From NCBI GenBank assembly GCA_002007465.1, contig LNAC01000374.1:976949-1040948 (forward strand): a stretch of 64,000 nucleotides of DNA, in the 5' to 3' direction. Shown one piece after another: positions 1 to 11,593 of this stretch (within the stretch, counting starts at the first letter, position 1; every line of letters begins with the position of its first letter). The position numbers and the translations under genes were made by a program. Origin of the DNA: Ailurus styani. Its lineage: Eukaryota; Chordata; Mammalia; Carnivora; Ailuridae. Under the pieces are notes generated by a model that ran no database searches, was not told the DNA's origin, and saw nothing but the letters and a program-made list of their open reading frames with translations.

Positions 1-1749
1 CTGGGATCAAGTTGGGAATTTCGTTGCTATAACTACAGCTTCACAGATATAAGCACAGGCTTTCATAGTCCTTGGAAAATTGACATTGGTAGTGTCTTAA
101 CAAAGTAAGTATCCTTAAAGAGAAGGACTCTGAGGTTTTTGTTTGTAGTATAATTGATATGATATCCCAGGTCATCTCGTGCTTGAATCTTCAGTCAGGG
201 AATTTGTCATTTGTAATCCTTGGTGTAAATGAGTGTGTGAGAGTTCACCCTAGATGTCCTTCTATGTTCTGAAGTTTGGATTTCTCTTGCAAAAGTAAAT
301 ACTGTATTTCATAGAGGTTTTAAAGTCTGATGTGTGTGTCAATGAAATACAATATTTTTCTCTGTAAAAACCTGAATTTGCTTATCTCTTGCTAAGTGTA
401 ATGGAACTCACAACCCCTATTTGTGCCACAGTTATTTTATTGGGGGTTGAGGGGGCTTGGTTTGGAGGGATGGGTGAATTACCATTTCACCTATATGCAT
501 TCAAAGTGTCTTAAAATATGTATCAACTAATTTTTTTTTAAAGAAGCATACTTTCAGTATTGGGAACACTAACAGAAAATAGGAGTAAGAATGTTATTAC
601 TAAGAGAAAGATTGCGATATGTAACAAATTATACTTGGTGAAATTGGAATATCTTTATTAAAATAAAGGTTTCCAATTAATCATAGTTCAGGGATTCTCT
701 ATTTTATTTTACTATGAGTTAAATTATATATATGTACATATATGTATAAAAGGTAACAGTCATATATTTGAATGTTAACGAAAACGACCATTACGTACTG
801 CACTTGATTTTTTCAGTGTACTGGAAATTGTTTAAACGTACTTCAAGAATTGACACAGTTGAAATAAAGTAAAGTAATAGCTTAGATGTGCATTACTATC
901 TTTATGTTAGAATTTAAATAAATGTAATGTGTGCTTAAAAATTACCTTCTATATTTATTACTGATGAGAATATTGAACTATAAGTGAAGATATTAAAAGT
1001 TTTTTATTTCCTTAGATGTTTCTTACTTTGCCACTTATCTATGGCTTTACAGAGGTTATGTGTTTTTTGCGGTGAAATATAAAATGTAATTTCTGGTATT
1101 GCATGTTCATGTGCTATAGATCTATGTAAACATTAAGTATATTTTCCTAGTTATACATTTACCTAAATTTTTTTTTAGTCCTGCATTTAAAGATTATTTT
1201 TACTTTGTCTTTTATTGATGACCTATTCTGTGTTTTATAGCTGTAAACTACTTAGTTTACCAGCTTTATTAAGATAATGTTTATTCCTTAAACTTTTTCA
1301 GATAATTTAAAATACTGAGGCAATGGTCAAAATCTGTCACTTTCCTGTGTTTTTTTTTTAGTACTATTTTTTGCTTTATTAAGATGAATTTAGAAAACCG
1401 TCATTAAGTGTACTTTAGTTTTACAAGTAGGAAAACTTCATTCTAAATCACATATAATACACAATATATCTATATCTATACATGTATTTTTGTGTATATG
1501 TGTATATCTCAGAAGTCTGCTGCTGTCAAGATGGTTTATATAGTCTAAAGTAATGATTACTTAATTGTTATTCAGAATCTTGAGACCATTTCAGTTTACC
1601 ACTTTGTCACCTGATCTAACTTTTAACTTCTATAATTTTAGAAACACAGAATGAAGAGTTATCTGTGAATGGGGTCTTCTAGGTTTTATAATCATTCCAT
1701 TTAAGTGAACTTTTTTTATTGAAGTATGATGGACATACATTGAGTGAAC
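1..1749. other. AT-rich intron, no gene recognised
   Basis: Scattered TA-rich runs (for example 725-750 and 1450-1505) but no recognisable exon, repeat family or RNA gene, apart from a short L1-3'UTR-like scrap near 1715-1745. The first 108 bases are open in frame 1 and end near a GTAAGT, but the translation does not match RAPGEF2. Confidence 0.6.
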
Positions 1750-1944
1750 TTTTTAAAAAAAGATTTATTTATTTATTTGGGGGGGCACCCAAGAGTTGGA
1801 GGGTGAGGGCAGAGGGAGAGGGAGAAAGAGAATCTCAGGAAGACTCCTTGCTGAGCACAGAACCCTCTGCAGGGACTTGATCCCACAACCCTGAGACCAT
1901 GACCTGAGTCGGACGATTAACTGACTGAGCCACCCAGGTGCCCC
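1750..1944 (-). mobile_element. CAN-SINE, antisense
   Basis: Starts with a poly-T/ATTTATTTATTT tail complement, has the A/G-rich middle and ends GAGCCACCCAGGTGCCCC, the reversed tRNA-derived head. A near-match target duplication (GAGTGAACTT and AAGTGAACTT) lies on the two sides. Confidence 0.9.
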
Positions 1945-2249
1945 TGTTAAGTGAACTTCTAAAAACCTTTCTATATAGTTAATTTTGTGTGTGGAAGCAT
2001 CACTGTGGCTAAGGCAGGGATTTTTTTCCTTGATTATGTCAGAGTGTAAAGTAATTACAGTTTTTCAATATAGTAGAGAAGAACTGGATGCTAACTACTC
2101 TGACCCAAGAAGTATGAGTTTAATTTTTCTGAAGAATGTGCTTGTGGGATGATAAATAGAAAAAACATTGGATTAGAGTCCTTGTGTTTAGCAGTAAAGA
2201 TGGTTAGCAGATAACATGGGGCAAGATTATGAAAGGTGATTGACCAAGG

Positions 2250-2425
2250 CAGAGGTTTCCAAACTGGGCTAGTTAGATTCACCTGGCTTGGGATCGGTAA
2301 AATACTGAGGCCCAGGCCCTAGAGATATTCATTGACTACATCTAGATTGGTCCATACACTCTCATTTTCAAAGTTTCTAAGTGAGTTGTCAGTCAGATTT
2401 GAACCGAAAGGCTTGGGCTGATGGC
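2250..2425 (+). mobile_element. MER5-like hAT-Charlie MITE remnant
   Basis: The segment starts CAGAGGTTTCCAAACTGGGC, passes through ACCTGG and GGCCCAGGCCCTAGAG-like wording and has the length and order of MER5-type nonautonomous hAT elements. It is strongly diverged, so the subfamily is uncertain. Confidence 0.45.
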
Positions 2426-2808
2426 TATGACATTGATGTGTAACCCCTGAAGTTTACAGATTGGTGGAATGAGAAGATCGTGGAAGATTTGACAAAGGTG
2501 GGATCAAGACAGGAACGCTATCTCAGTGGCCTTGGTGTGCCAAAGCTAAGGGCCTATTTTCAGGAAAATAGACGTCTGTGGGTCACATGTCAGTGTAATT
2601 TAGGACTAATTGATGAAATTTAGAGACCGAAGTTACAGATGAGGGAAAAGATGAAGTAAAAAAAGTTTCCAGTGCTTTGAACTTGCATGTCTGGGAGTGT
2701 GATGCCTTTAAAACCAGCTATAACCAAATCTGGAGGGAATGAAACGGGTGGATATCAGAGTTGAAATGAGTATGTTTCATATTAGGCTTGTTGTAGTACA
2801 TGCTTTGA

Positions 2809-2825
2809 CCGACAGGGGGAGCTAC
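2809..2825 (+). promoter_or_regulatory. CTCF-like motif
   Basis: CCGACAGGGGGAGCTAC agrees with the long CTCF consensus CCACCAGGGGGCGCTA at about 13 of 16 positions, including the AGGGGG core and GCTA end. Flanking DNA is not a young SINE. Binding is not shown. Confidence 0.4.
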
Positions 2826-3100
2826 AGGAGGTATGAAGAGAAGCTGGGTTTTGAGTCACTTGAAACATTTTGGAGATAGGGTAGTGTAGGGTGGAAAAGT
2901 AGGTAAATAGGAAGAATACAGAAGCAAAAACAAGGTGCTTATAAGGTCATAAGGCTCTAGGGACAGACTTTGACAACTAAAATTTTGCTTCTCATTTCAG
3001 TGCAAAATTATCTTATGGCCTGTTTTAAGCAAACCATGCAATATGTTGCTAATTCTAATATAAAGTGGAGGCCAGATTTCATAAATTCTATTGATTTTCT

Positions 3101-3291
3101 TTCTTTTTTTTTTTTTTATAAGAGAGAGCGTGCAGAGAAGTGGGGTAGGGGCAGAGGGAGAAAGAGAATCTTAAGCAGGCTCCACATCCAGCACAGAGAC
3201 TGACCTGGGGCTTGATTCATGACCCTGAGATCATGACCTGAGCCAAAATCAAGAGTTGGATGCTTAACTGACTGAATCACCCAGGCACCTG
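3101..3291 (-). mobile_element. CAN-SINE, antisense
   Basis: A poly-T run, GAGAGAGCGTGCAGAG middle and the reversed tRNA head ending CACCCAGGCACCT. Imperfect target duplication ATTCTATTGATTTT / ATTCCATTGAATTT flanks it. Confidence 0.9.
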
Positions 3292-3349
3292 CATTCCATT
3301 GAATTTCGTAAGCACAGTAGTATTAATCTTTTGCAAAACATAGTTTGAA

Positions 3350-4450
3350 AATGATGGTTTGGGTTCCTTCCATTTTTTTGCTTTTCTCAACATTCATGTA
3401 CTTGTGTGGACATATGTTTTTATTACTTTTTGAAAACCTAGGAGTAGAATTTCTGGATTATATGATAAATGTGTGTTTAGCTGTATAAAGAACTGCCATA
3501 CTGTTGTCCACAAGGGCGGTAACATTTTGCATTCTCAACATGTTGTGAGAATTCTGGGTGTTCTACATCTTCCCCAACCCTCGGTATTGTCAGTGTTTTT
3601 AATTTTAGCCACTCTAGTGGATATGTGATGATAACCTACTATGGCTTTATTATGCATTTCTTTGAAGACCAGTGTTGTCGAGAATATTTTCATGTGCTTA
3701 TTGACTATTTATATACCTTTTCTGGTGAAATGTTAGTTCACCCATTTAAACAATTTTTTAAAAAATAGGATTTTGCTCACTAAAAAGGTCTATTACTGGA
3801 ACCTCTGTTCTATTGATCTACTGGTCAGTTCTTTTTTTCTTAAAAAATTATTTATTTTTTAAAGAGAGAGAAAGAGAATGAACATGGTGGGGGGGCAAAG
3901 AAGGGGGGAGAGAATCTCAAGCAGACTCCCTGCTGAGGGTGGAGCCCAAAGCAAGGCTCCATCTCATGACCCTGAAATCATGACCTGAGCCGAAAACAAG
4001 AGTCGGACACTAAACCAACTGAGTCAACCAGGAGCCCTGATCTACGTCATTTCTTATACCAATACCACATTGTCTTCAATTGTGTAGCTTCATGGTAGCT
4101 TTTGAAATCACATAGTATAAATCCCCAGCTTTGTTCTTTCTCAAAATTGTTTTAGCTCTTTTATGTCTTCACTTTTTCATATAAATTTTAAAATCAGCTT
4201 ATTGGTGTCAAATGTTTGTTAGGAAACTATAGCTCAAATTTGGGAAGGTTTATTCTCAACAATATTGAGCCATCCACACCATGGACATAGTATATTTCAT
4301 AATTTATATACATCTTCTATTGTTTCCTTTCAAATGATTAAGTATCCTTTTGTAATTTTTAGTGTACAGGACATATGCATCCTTCATTAAATTTATTCAT
4401 AAGTGTTTTATTTTTGATGATAAGTACTAGGTTTTTACTATTTCAGTCTA
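3350..4450 (-). mobile_element. old L1 ORF2 / 3' region, antisense
   Basis: Wording typical of the reversed L1 ORF2 3' part is seen, such as CATACTGTTGTCCACAAGGGCGG, GCCACTCTAGTGG and the later 'taccacattgtctt...gtagct' stretch. The frame is heavily broken, as in ancient mammalian L1 copies. It is interrupted by a CAN-SINE at 3831-4037. Confidence 0.75.
3831..4037 (-). mobile_element. CAN-SINE, antisense, inserted in L1
   Basis: T-rich start, GAGAGAGAAAGAGAATGAAC middle and reversed head with CAACCAGGAGCCC. The target TGATCTAC is repeated before (about 3814) and after (4038), so it entered the older L1. Confidence 0.88.
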
Positions 4451-5129
4451 TAAGGGAAGATCTGAAACAGATTATTCCATATTGCCAGGATTGTCTACTC
4501 ACTGGTAGAATTAGAATAAGTACTTATAAAACAAGGTAAAACAAAATAAGTATGGTTTATGAGAGATGTCCACATTTTATTCAGATGGATTAAATTGGTT
4601 GACATTTTATTACTTGATATCTTTGTAAGAAATTACATATAAGTGTGAATTTATGCTTTTCTTATAAATGCGTTTTTTTAACTTCTAAGAATTTTATGAA
4701 TGTGGTATTATTCAAGTGACCTATGTTTTTGGGTCCTGTCTTACAAGGACATACCTACTATTTCAATCTGGTATATTTCAGATTTGGGGGACTTAGGGGC
4801 TAGGTTTTGGTGCCATTCACGCAAGCCTTTAAAAAATACCAGATGCCTGGTTGAGACCTTGTTTGATTTTTGAGAACAGTTCTGTTTCTTCCTGGTGAAG
4901 GGCCAATCTGAATCATTCATATGAATTCATCTACAATTTTTCTCATTAACAAGTTACATAGATCTGTTTGGTTATTTCCTAGTGTAATTGTTTGTTTTAC
5001 CTGTTTAATGAATTTTACGAAAATTAGGTCGTTTTTAGATGAGATGGTAGAGCTAAGCTTCTTTGTCTCTTCAACTCCTACATGATGAGCTTTGCACAGT
5101 GAAATGGTGAGCATTTAACAGAAGCGTTC

Positions 5130-6310
5130 TGGATAAGGCGTGTGTCTATATGCTGAGAGGGAAAGCTGTTATGGACCATAACTTTTATACAAACTGATCA
5201 GCTGCCATCTGTGTACAAAGCACTGTGATCAGCAGAGACCTGTTTGTGCCACTGTGTAGACTGATAGCAGCAGATCAATTTAGCTGAGCTGTTCTGTAGC
5301 AGTTCGGTCACGAGGGCATAGACACTACCAAAGTGTAGTCATCATCACAGCACTGTCTTTTGCTGGTTTAGATTGTGGCAAGAGAGAAAAACTGCTTGCT
5401 CTTCACCCCAGTACAGCTGAGGTAAGATCCACCTTTTTTCTCATGAAGGGATAAGCAATACCAAAAGCAGCCTCTTTCAACTTTTCCCACATTGTTTTGA
5501 TTTAAATTTATGCTAGTTTTTTCCATGATAATCCCTCAAGCCAGGTATACAATTCAGTATCCCTTTGATGGAGAGCAATGTGTGTAGTACAGCTTAGATA
5601 AATTCTCCTAACAAAATTGAACTGCTGAGCACATCTAAGCGTTTGACCTTGAAGACTCCTAGGAGAGCAGACATTGCAGATTTCCCTACTTGCCCTTGAC
5701 TTACAAGAGAGTAGATAATGAATTAATAGAAATTGATAAAGAGTGTCTGTCAGGCAGCCGCTGAGGTCATGAGGTTGGTATGCGGAAACAGTGCCCATAC
5801 AACGTGCGTAACACATAACTGCAGCCAGGAGGGGTGGGTGGGTCATCGAAGCAGGAAATTAGCCTTCAGAAGGAATGTTGGCTTTCTGCACAAGCTACAG
5901 CCGCATGGACTGGCTGAGAGAACACACACAGGGAAATGGGGAGTGCTCACTGCTGCCGGGAAAAGAGCTCCTGTAGAAGGGGGCAGCACTGTGGCTGCTA
6001 CTGGCGCTTCAAAGATATGAAGACAGTGCAGGTTAGATTGTTTATTTTTAAATGAATTATCTTGTTAATAGTACCAAGAGCCAGTGTTCAGTATTTCTCC
6101 CGTAGTTCAATAGACAACAGGCTGCAGAGGAAAGCACAGAGAGGAGAAGACACAGCTTGTGTCGCCTTCGCTTGTAATTGTTTTCTTGGTGCTCTATTTT
6201 AAGCCGAGGTTAAATGTTGAGATTTGCCGTGGAGCCGTCCACCTCCATTGATTTGTGCAGGGTGGTGATTGTTAGAACCTCTCTAAATGAGTCCTGAAAG
6301 AAGTGGAGAG
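5130..6310. other. unique, GC-richer intronic island of unknown role
   Basis: No transposon family was recognised over almost 1.2 kb, and base composition is richer in G and C than the flanks. It includes a donor-like GAGGTAAGATCC near 5419 and two overlapping open frames on opposite strands (5508-5846 minus, 5733-6020 plus) whose proteins match nothing I recognise. It could be a conserved regulatory element or a noncoding exon; the sequence alone does not decide. Confidence 0.35.
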
Positions 6311-8093
6311 ACTCTTAAGTGTATATTTAGTTTTCCCAAGTAGTTACTCCTGAAATATGAGTTTGTTAAAGGCCATGCTTGAAAAACAATTAGTAGTTTA
6401 CACACACACATGTAACTTGTATGTGTACTTGGTGTGTGTTATGGTTTTGTTTTTAATAGCTGTTGCCTTTTTTCTTTTTTTTCCCTTTTGGTTAAACTAA
6501 TGAGTGAGGACAAAATATTTTAAAAGATTAAATGCATTTTTATGGTAAGTTTTTCAGGCCATGTTCCTTTTATACTTACATTAAAATTTACTCCTGAATG
6601 TTCTACTGATTGAGAAGAGGAATGATGGCATCAGCAGTTACTCGTTAGATTTTTTTCCCCTTAAAGTTAATTGCTATTCTTCTATTGAAAGGCAGTGTCG
6701 TGTGAATATTTTTTTGTGAGCTCTAAGTAATAGGTTGATTTCGGTTTGGGAGTATCACGTTCAGTCATTTATTTAGATTCTTTGGAGGGAAGTGAAGTTT
6801 AGTAACTACTTAGAAATAGGTATGAAAAATTGGTATCTTGGAGTATTACATTTTAAATCATTTTATAAATTGGGATTGCCCACCAGTATAATCTCCATCT
6901 GATTGCTGTGTATTCCTTCACTGGCTATAGCCTGACATGAATAAGTTTACATTCCAATACTGAGGAATTGCATTCCACTGAGTAGTTCTGATGTACAACA
7001 AGAATGTGGAGGCCCGTACAAAGGGCAAGTTTAGGGACAGTGATAGAAGAAGCTTCTGTATTCAGCAACTGCCTTTCGTGGAAACTTACATTGGTGGAAA
7101 GTGCTCTTGACTCAACTTGGGTGGGGAAAATGTGGTCATAGAAAGTTAAGATAGGCCGGCCTTACCAGAGTCAGATCCCTCAACAATACCCTGTCTGGTG
7201 TATTATAATCAAAAGTATTTATGAAAACTAGGTAAGCCTTTATATTTTCAAACATTTGTACTTTCTGGTTGTGAGTCTTGAAAGAAAGCTTATCAAGCTA
7301 TTAACATTTTCTCTATTTTACATTATGTAGAAGATGAATTGCTTTTAGTAATCTTTTATCTGCATATTTTTAGTACTATAAAGACATTGCATTTTGCACC
7401 TGTAAAAGTATTGAAGTTAGCTTATTTCAATTTTAGAACAATTTGTAATTCTTAATTTTAAATTTTTTCTGTACAGAAACTTAATGGGAATGAAAATCGG
7501 GATTATTAAACTGTTTTAGGAGCAACCATTCCTAAATTAGTTGTACTTAGGGACTATGAGCATTTAGGAGTAATCTGCTTGTTATGCTCTAAGTGGTCTT
7601 TTACATAATCATTTGTGTGAGCGTAACTTTTTTTCTTTTTAATAGCTCAGAGAACCAGTAGATTGACCAAAGGTGAACCTGGATCACTTTTAGTTGTCAT
7701 CTTTGGTTGTTTAATGTAAGATTATAAGGGCATTCTGAAATTACATTGAGATTAATAGTTGAAAGCCAAACTGTGCAGCGTATTCATACAGAAGAGTCTC
7801 AGAAGAATTTAAAATAGCCTGGAGTAATTAAATTTTCTTATTCCGTAGAACCGGAAGACTAGCAACATTCTTAAAATACATATAGCGTTTTTCTTCCTAT
7901 CTCCTTATCTCTTTCTTTCTGACTTCATGGCCTCTTGTGAAAGGCTGCTATCTAGTATAGAAAGGGCTAACAAGTCTTTAAATATTTAGGTCAAGTCTCA
8001 CTGATAACTGTTACCCACATCTTTCTTGATTTTGAACATTATCTTGCATTTTGTATTCATATTTATGTGTATACACAGAAGGACTGAAATTAT
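6311..8093. other. AT-rich intron, nothing recognised
   Basis: Unique-looking AT-rich DNA with a small CA/TG-rich patch near 6400-6440. I see no exon, RNA gene or clear repeat family. Confidence 0.55.
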
Positions 8094-8111
8094 CAGAAGA
8101 CAGGAATTTTT

Positions 8112-8441
8112 TTTTATTTTATTTTATTTTTTATTTTTATTTATTTATTTATTTTTATTTTTATTTTTTTTTAAGATTTTATTTATTTATTTCACAGAGG
8201 GAGAGAGANATTTTTTATTTTTATTTATTTATTTATTTTTATTTTTATTTTTTTTTAAGATTTTATTTATTTATTTCACAGAGGGAGAGAGATCACAAGG
8301 AGGCAGAGAGGCAGGCAGAGAGAGGGGGAAGCAGGCTCCCCACTGAGCAGGGAGCCCGATGCGGGCCTCGATCCCAGGACCCTGAGATCATGACCTGAGC
8401 CGAAAGCAGAGGCTTTAACCCACTTAGCCACCCAGGCGCCC
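8112..8441 (-). mobile_element. CAN-SINE, antisense, with internal 84-bp duplication and an N
   Basis: A young CAN-SINE: reversed head ending GCCACCCAGGCGCCC and an 18-bp exact target duplication CAGAAGACAGGAATTTTT at 8094-8111 and 8442-8459. Its T-rich tail and first SINE bases appear twice in tandem (8126-8208 and 8210-8292), joined by one undetermined base at 8209. Normal copies have only one. Confidence 0.92.
8126..8292. repeat. 84-bp exact tandem duplication around N
   Basis: The unit from the ATTTTTTATTTTT tail through GAGGGAGAGAGA is identical in both copies, spaced 84 bases apart, with the single n at 8209 at the junction. Two contig ends joined without merging their overlap would look exactly like this. 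Confidence 0.85.
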
Positions 8442-8459
8442 CAGAAGACAGGAATTTTT

Positions 8460-9945
8460 AAAACTAATTTAATTCAAAGTTTAAAAATAAGCTAGGTGAC
8501 TTTAAAAATTAAGACATTTAAGCTTTAAAAATACCATTGTTTATCGTGGTATGTGGTATTATGAGTGCCATTTCAAAGAAGCAGATGTTCTACTAGTTGA
8601 AGTTCTGGCAGCAGCTGCCTAAAGAAGCTTGGTTTTTATAGATTTGACATTCAAACCTTTGACTATTCCAGGGTAATCCTCAAACTCTTGATGGTCATTT
8701 GTAATTTTGCTGAATTTGAATTGCCTTCTGAATTACAAAAGCTGATTGATCTTTTTCTCACTCAACTGGGCAGTGAGCGAGTCTAGCCAACTTCAGAGAA
8801 TTTACCTTTTAGCTCTCTACTTGTCATCGGGTTTGTGCTTTATGGGTAAATGTGATACACTGTAGCAATATTTTTGAAGAAGTCTGGTAATTATTCCTCA
8901 TAAATGTCAACCTTACCAAAGATTAGAGTTCATGTTATGGAATGTGGAAAGGGGCTATAGCAGAAAGCAAGAGAGAGGGTACGGACAGTGTAGGAGGACA
9001 GAATCATGCATCACGGAATCTGGTTGTCCTTTCAGGCATCTTATTTAACCTTCCCCAGATAGGTTGCTTTAGTTTCTTCCATTGTGAAAGGACAGTCGAA
9101 CTAGAGAGACAGTTCTTATGTGGAAAGTAGGCATGCATTGGTCATACATATTGTAATCACTTGGGGGCCTTTTTATGAATACAGATGTTTGAGGACCTTT
9201 GAATGTAGTAGGTTGGATTATGGCATACTTTCAGCTTTGAAGGTGAAGAAAAAAATGCCAAGAGTTCCCGTGCAATACAATTTTCTAAGTTTTTTTCTCA
9301 ACTCTGAAGTTCTACAAATCTATTTTGGTTTTGAGATGCAACTGTAGGAAGTAAATATGACATTCTTTTTGTTAAACTCATGGCACTTACTATTCTGTCT
9401 GTACTCATAACTTCCTATGTACTCATCTTCTGTAGAAGATGCATACATTCTTACATACGACCTGTGTAAGAATAGGGACAATATTTTGTGAGCTCTGTAC
9501 TGATTACAGAGATTATATATATAGATTCTGTTGTATGTATCCAGTGAGTATTTGGACGAGAAATGGGGAGCAAAATTGTGGAGATAGGGCTAGCATGGCA
9601 GCACCCTCTAATTTATGGCCAGGGATAAAATAAAAATTGGAATTAATGTTGGGTGAAAGGAAAAATGTAGGTATAATTGACTTTTCAGAAATATTTCAGT
9701 TGTATTTGTTTACCTTTTCCCCCATTTTTTAACCTGTTCAACTTTTACCCACAACTTCTTTCACTTCATTGCTAATTAATGTAGAAAAGAGATTGGTTCC
9801 AGGTTTGTCAGTGGTATAATTCCATCATCAAAGTTAACTCTTTCTTTGTCCCTAAGATTTGCTGTTATTTGGTCAAAGTGGTAGTGTTCTCACCTTTTGT
9901 TATTCAAGCCCTGAATTGAGCCAAGAAACTCAACCTCTTTATCCT
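8460..9945. other. intron, nothing recognised
   Basis: No exon, repeat family or RNA gene was recognised. Short open frames at 8942-9347 and 9439-9633 have no recognisable products and no splice context. Confidence 0.55.
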
Positions 9946-9970
9946 CACATAAAATATGTCATTTTTACTG

Positions 9971-10083
9971 TTTTTTAAAGTTTATTAATTTTTTTAGTAA
10001 TCTTTACACCCAGTGTGAGGCTCGAACTCACACCCTTAGATCAGCAGTCCCATGCTCTTCTGACTGAGCCAGCCAGGCACCCC
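9971..10083 (-). mobile_element. short tRNA-derived SINE, antisense
   Basis: The body reads AGTAATCTTTACACCCAGTG...GGCTCGAACTCACA...GACTGAGCCAGCCAGGCACCCC, a reversed tRNA-like head without the CT-rich middle. The host L1 sequence CATTTTTACT / CATTTTAACT is duplicated around it. Confidence 0.85.
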
Positions 10084-11132
10084 TGCCATTTTAACTATTT
10101 AAGGTGTATGATTCAGTGGCATTAATTATAATCATACTTGTGCAACTGTGACCATTACCTGTTCCCAAAGTTTATGTTCCATGGCTCCAAATGGAAACTC
10201 TGTAACCATTAAGCATTCCTGTAACCCCCAATAATCTGTAGTCTACTTTCTGTCCTGATAAATTTGCCTGTTCTATGTATTTCTTATAAGTAGACTCTTA
10301 GATTTGTCATTTTGTGACTGGCTTACTGCATATAGCATAATGCTTTCTTTCTAGGCTGATCCGGGCTATAACATGTACCAGAGCTTCAGTCCTTTTTATG
10401 GCTCCCATTGTATGTATTTATCACATTTTGTTTAAATAGTAATCTGTTGGTGAACACTTGTGTTGTTTCCACCTTTTGGCTATTGTGAATAATGCTTTCA
10501 TGAACTTTGACGTACAAATATCCGTTTGAGTCCTTTTCAGTGCTATTGAGTATTTACTTAGAAGTGGGATTGCTGGGTCATATGGTTATTCTGTTTAGCT
10601 TTTTGATGAAGACCAACCTGTTTTCCACAGTGACTGCACCACTTTACACTCTGACCAACAAAATAACAAGGTTATTTTTCTATCCTCTTTAACACTTGCT
10701 ATTTTTTTTAAGAATTATAATCATCTTAGTATCTCATTCACATCTGATATTAGGTGTGAAATGGTATCTCATTGTGGTTTTGATTTGCTTTTCTTTTAAT
10801 GACTCAGGATGTTGATCAGTTTTTCATGTGTTTATTGGTCATTTGTATCCCTTCTTTGGAGAAAGGTCTATTCAAGTACTACACTCATTTTTGAATTAGG
10901 TGGCTTGTCTTTTTGTTGTTGAATTGTAGGAGTTCTTTATATATTCTGAATATTAAACACTTCTCAGATGTATGATTTACAAATACTTCCTCCTGTTCTA
11001 TAGACTTTCTTTTCAGCTTCTTGATAATGTCCTTTGATGCACATAAGTTTTTAATTTTGAGGAAGTCCAATTTATCTATTTTTCCTTTTGCTGCTTGTGC
11101 TTTTAGTATCATATCTAAGAATCTCATTGCCA

Positions 11133-11357
11133 AACCATAAAATAGACTGAACTGTAGAGAACAAACTAAGGGTTGCTGGAGGGAAGGTGAGGGGATGGCG
11201 AATGGGTTAAATAGGTGATGGGTATTAGAAGGGCACTTGTGAGGAGCACTGGATGTTGTATGTAAGTGATGAATCACTAAATCTACACCTGAAATTAATG
11301 TTATACTGTATATTAACTTACTGGAATTTAAATAAAAGCTTGGAAAAGAAAGCCAAA
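11133..11357 (+). mobile_element. nested L1 3' end, sense
   Basis: The stretch AAATAGGTGATGGGTATTAG, GGCACTTGTGAGGAGCACTG, GATGAATCACTAAATCTACA and CTGGAATTTAAATAAAAGCT is the 3' UTR of carnivore L1. It sits in the older antisense L1 with the target duplication AGAATCTCATTGCCA / AGAATCCATTGCCA. Confidence 0.85.
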
Positions 11358-11371
11358 AGAATCCATTGCCA

Positions 11372-11593
11372 GGGGCACCTGGGTGGCTCAGTGGTTAAGC
11401 CTCTGCCTTCTGCTCAAGTCATGATCCCTTGACTCAGGGTCCTGGGATCGAGTCCCACATCGGGCTCTCTGCTCAGTGGGGAGCCCGCTTTCCCCTCTCT
11501 CTCTGCCTGCCTCTCTGCCTATTTGTGATCTCTCTCTCTCTCTCTGTCAAATAAATAAATAAAATCTAAAAAAAAAAAAAGAAGAAGAAGAAG
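11372..11593 (+). mobile_element. CAN-SINE, sense, in the L1 target duplication
   Basis: Head GGGCACCTGGGTGGCTCAG, CT-rich middle, AAATAAATAAATAAAATCT tail, an A run and a (GAA)n extension. The target AGAATCCATTGCCA / AGAATCCTTTGCCA flanks it, the same site used by the L1 end just before. Confidence 0.95.

Noticed and set aside
1..114. Frame 1 open for 36 codons from the window edge, ending near GTAAGTATCC, as an upstream RAPGEF2 exon
   Set aside because: The translation does not resemble the known long-isoform N-terminus, and the left boundary cannot be seen. An exact donor match occurs by chance in AT-rich introns.
5508..6020. Overlapping 112- and 95-residue frames on opposite strands as genes
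   Set aside because: No recognisable product, no splice or promoter context for either, and overlap on opposite strands is typical of chance frames in GC-richer DNA.
8106..8290. TTTTA-type tract as an equivalent of the human RAPGEF2 repeat linked to familial myoclonic epilepsy (FAME7)
   Set aside because: The human repeat lies in a later intron. This tract is a CAN-SINE tail in a far upstream intron and is confounded by an assembly duplication.
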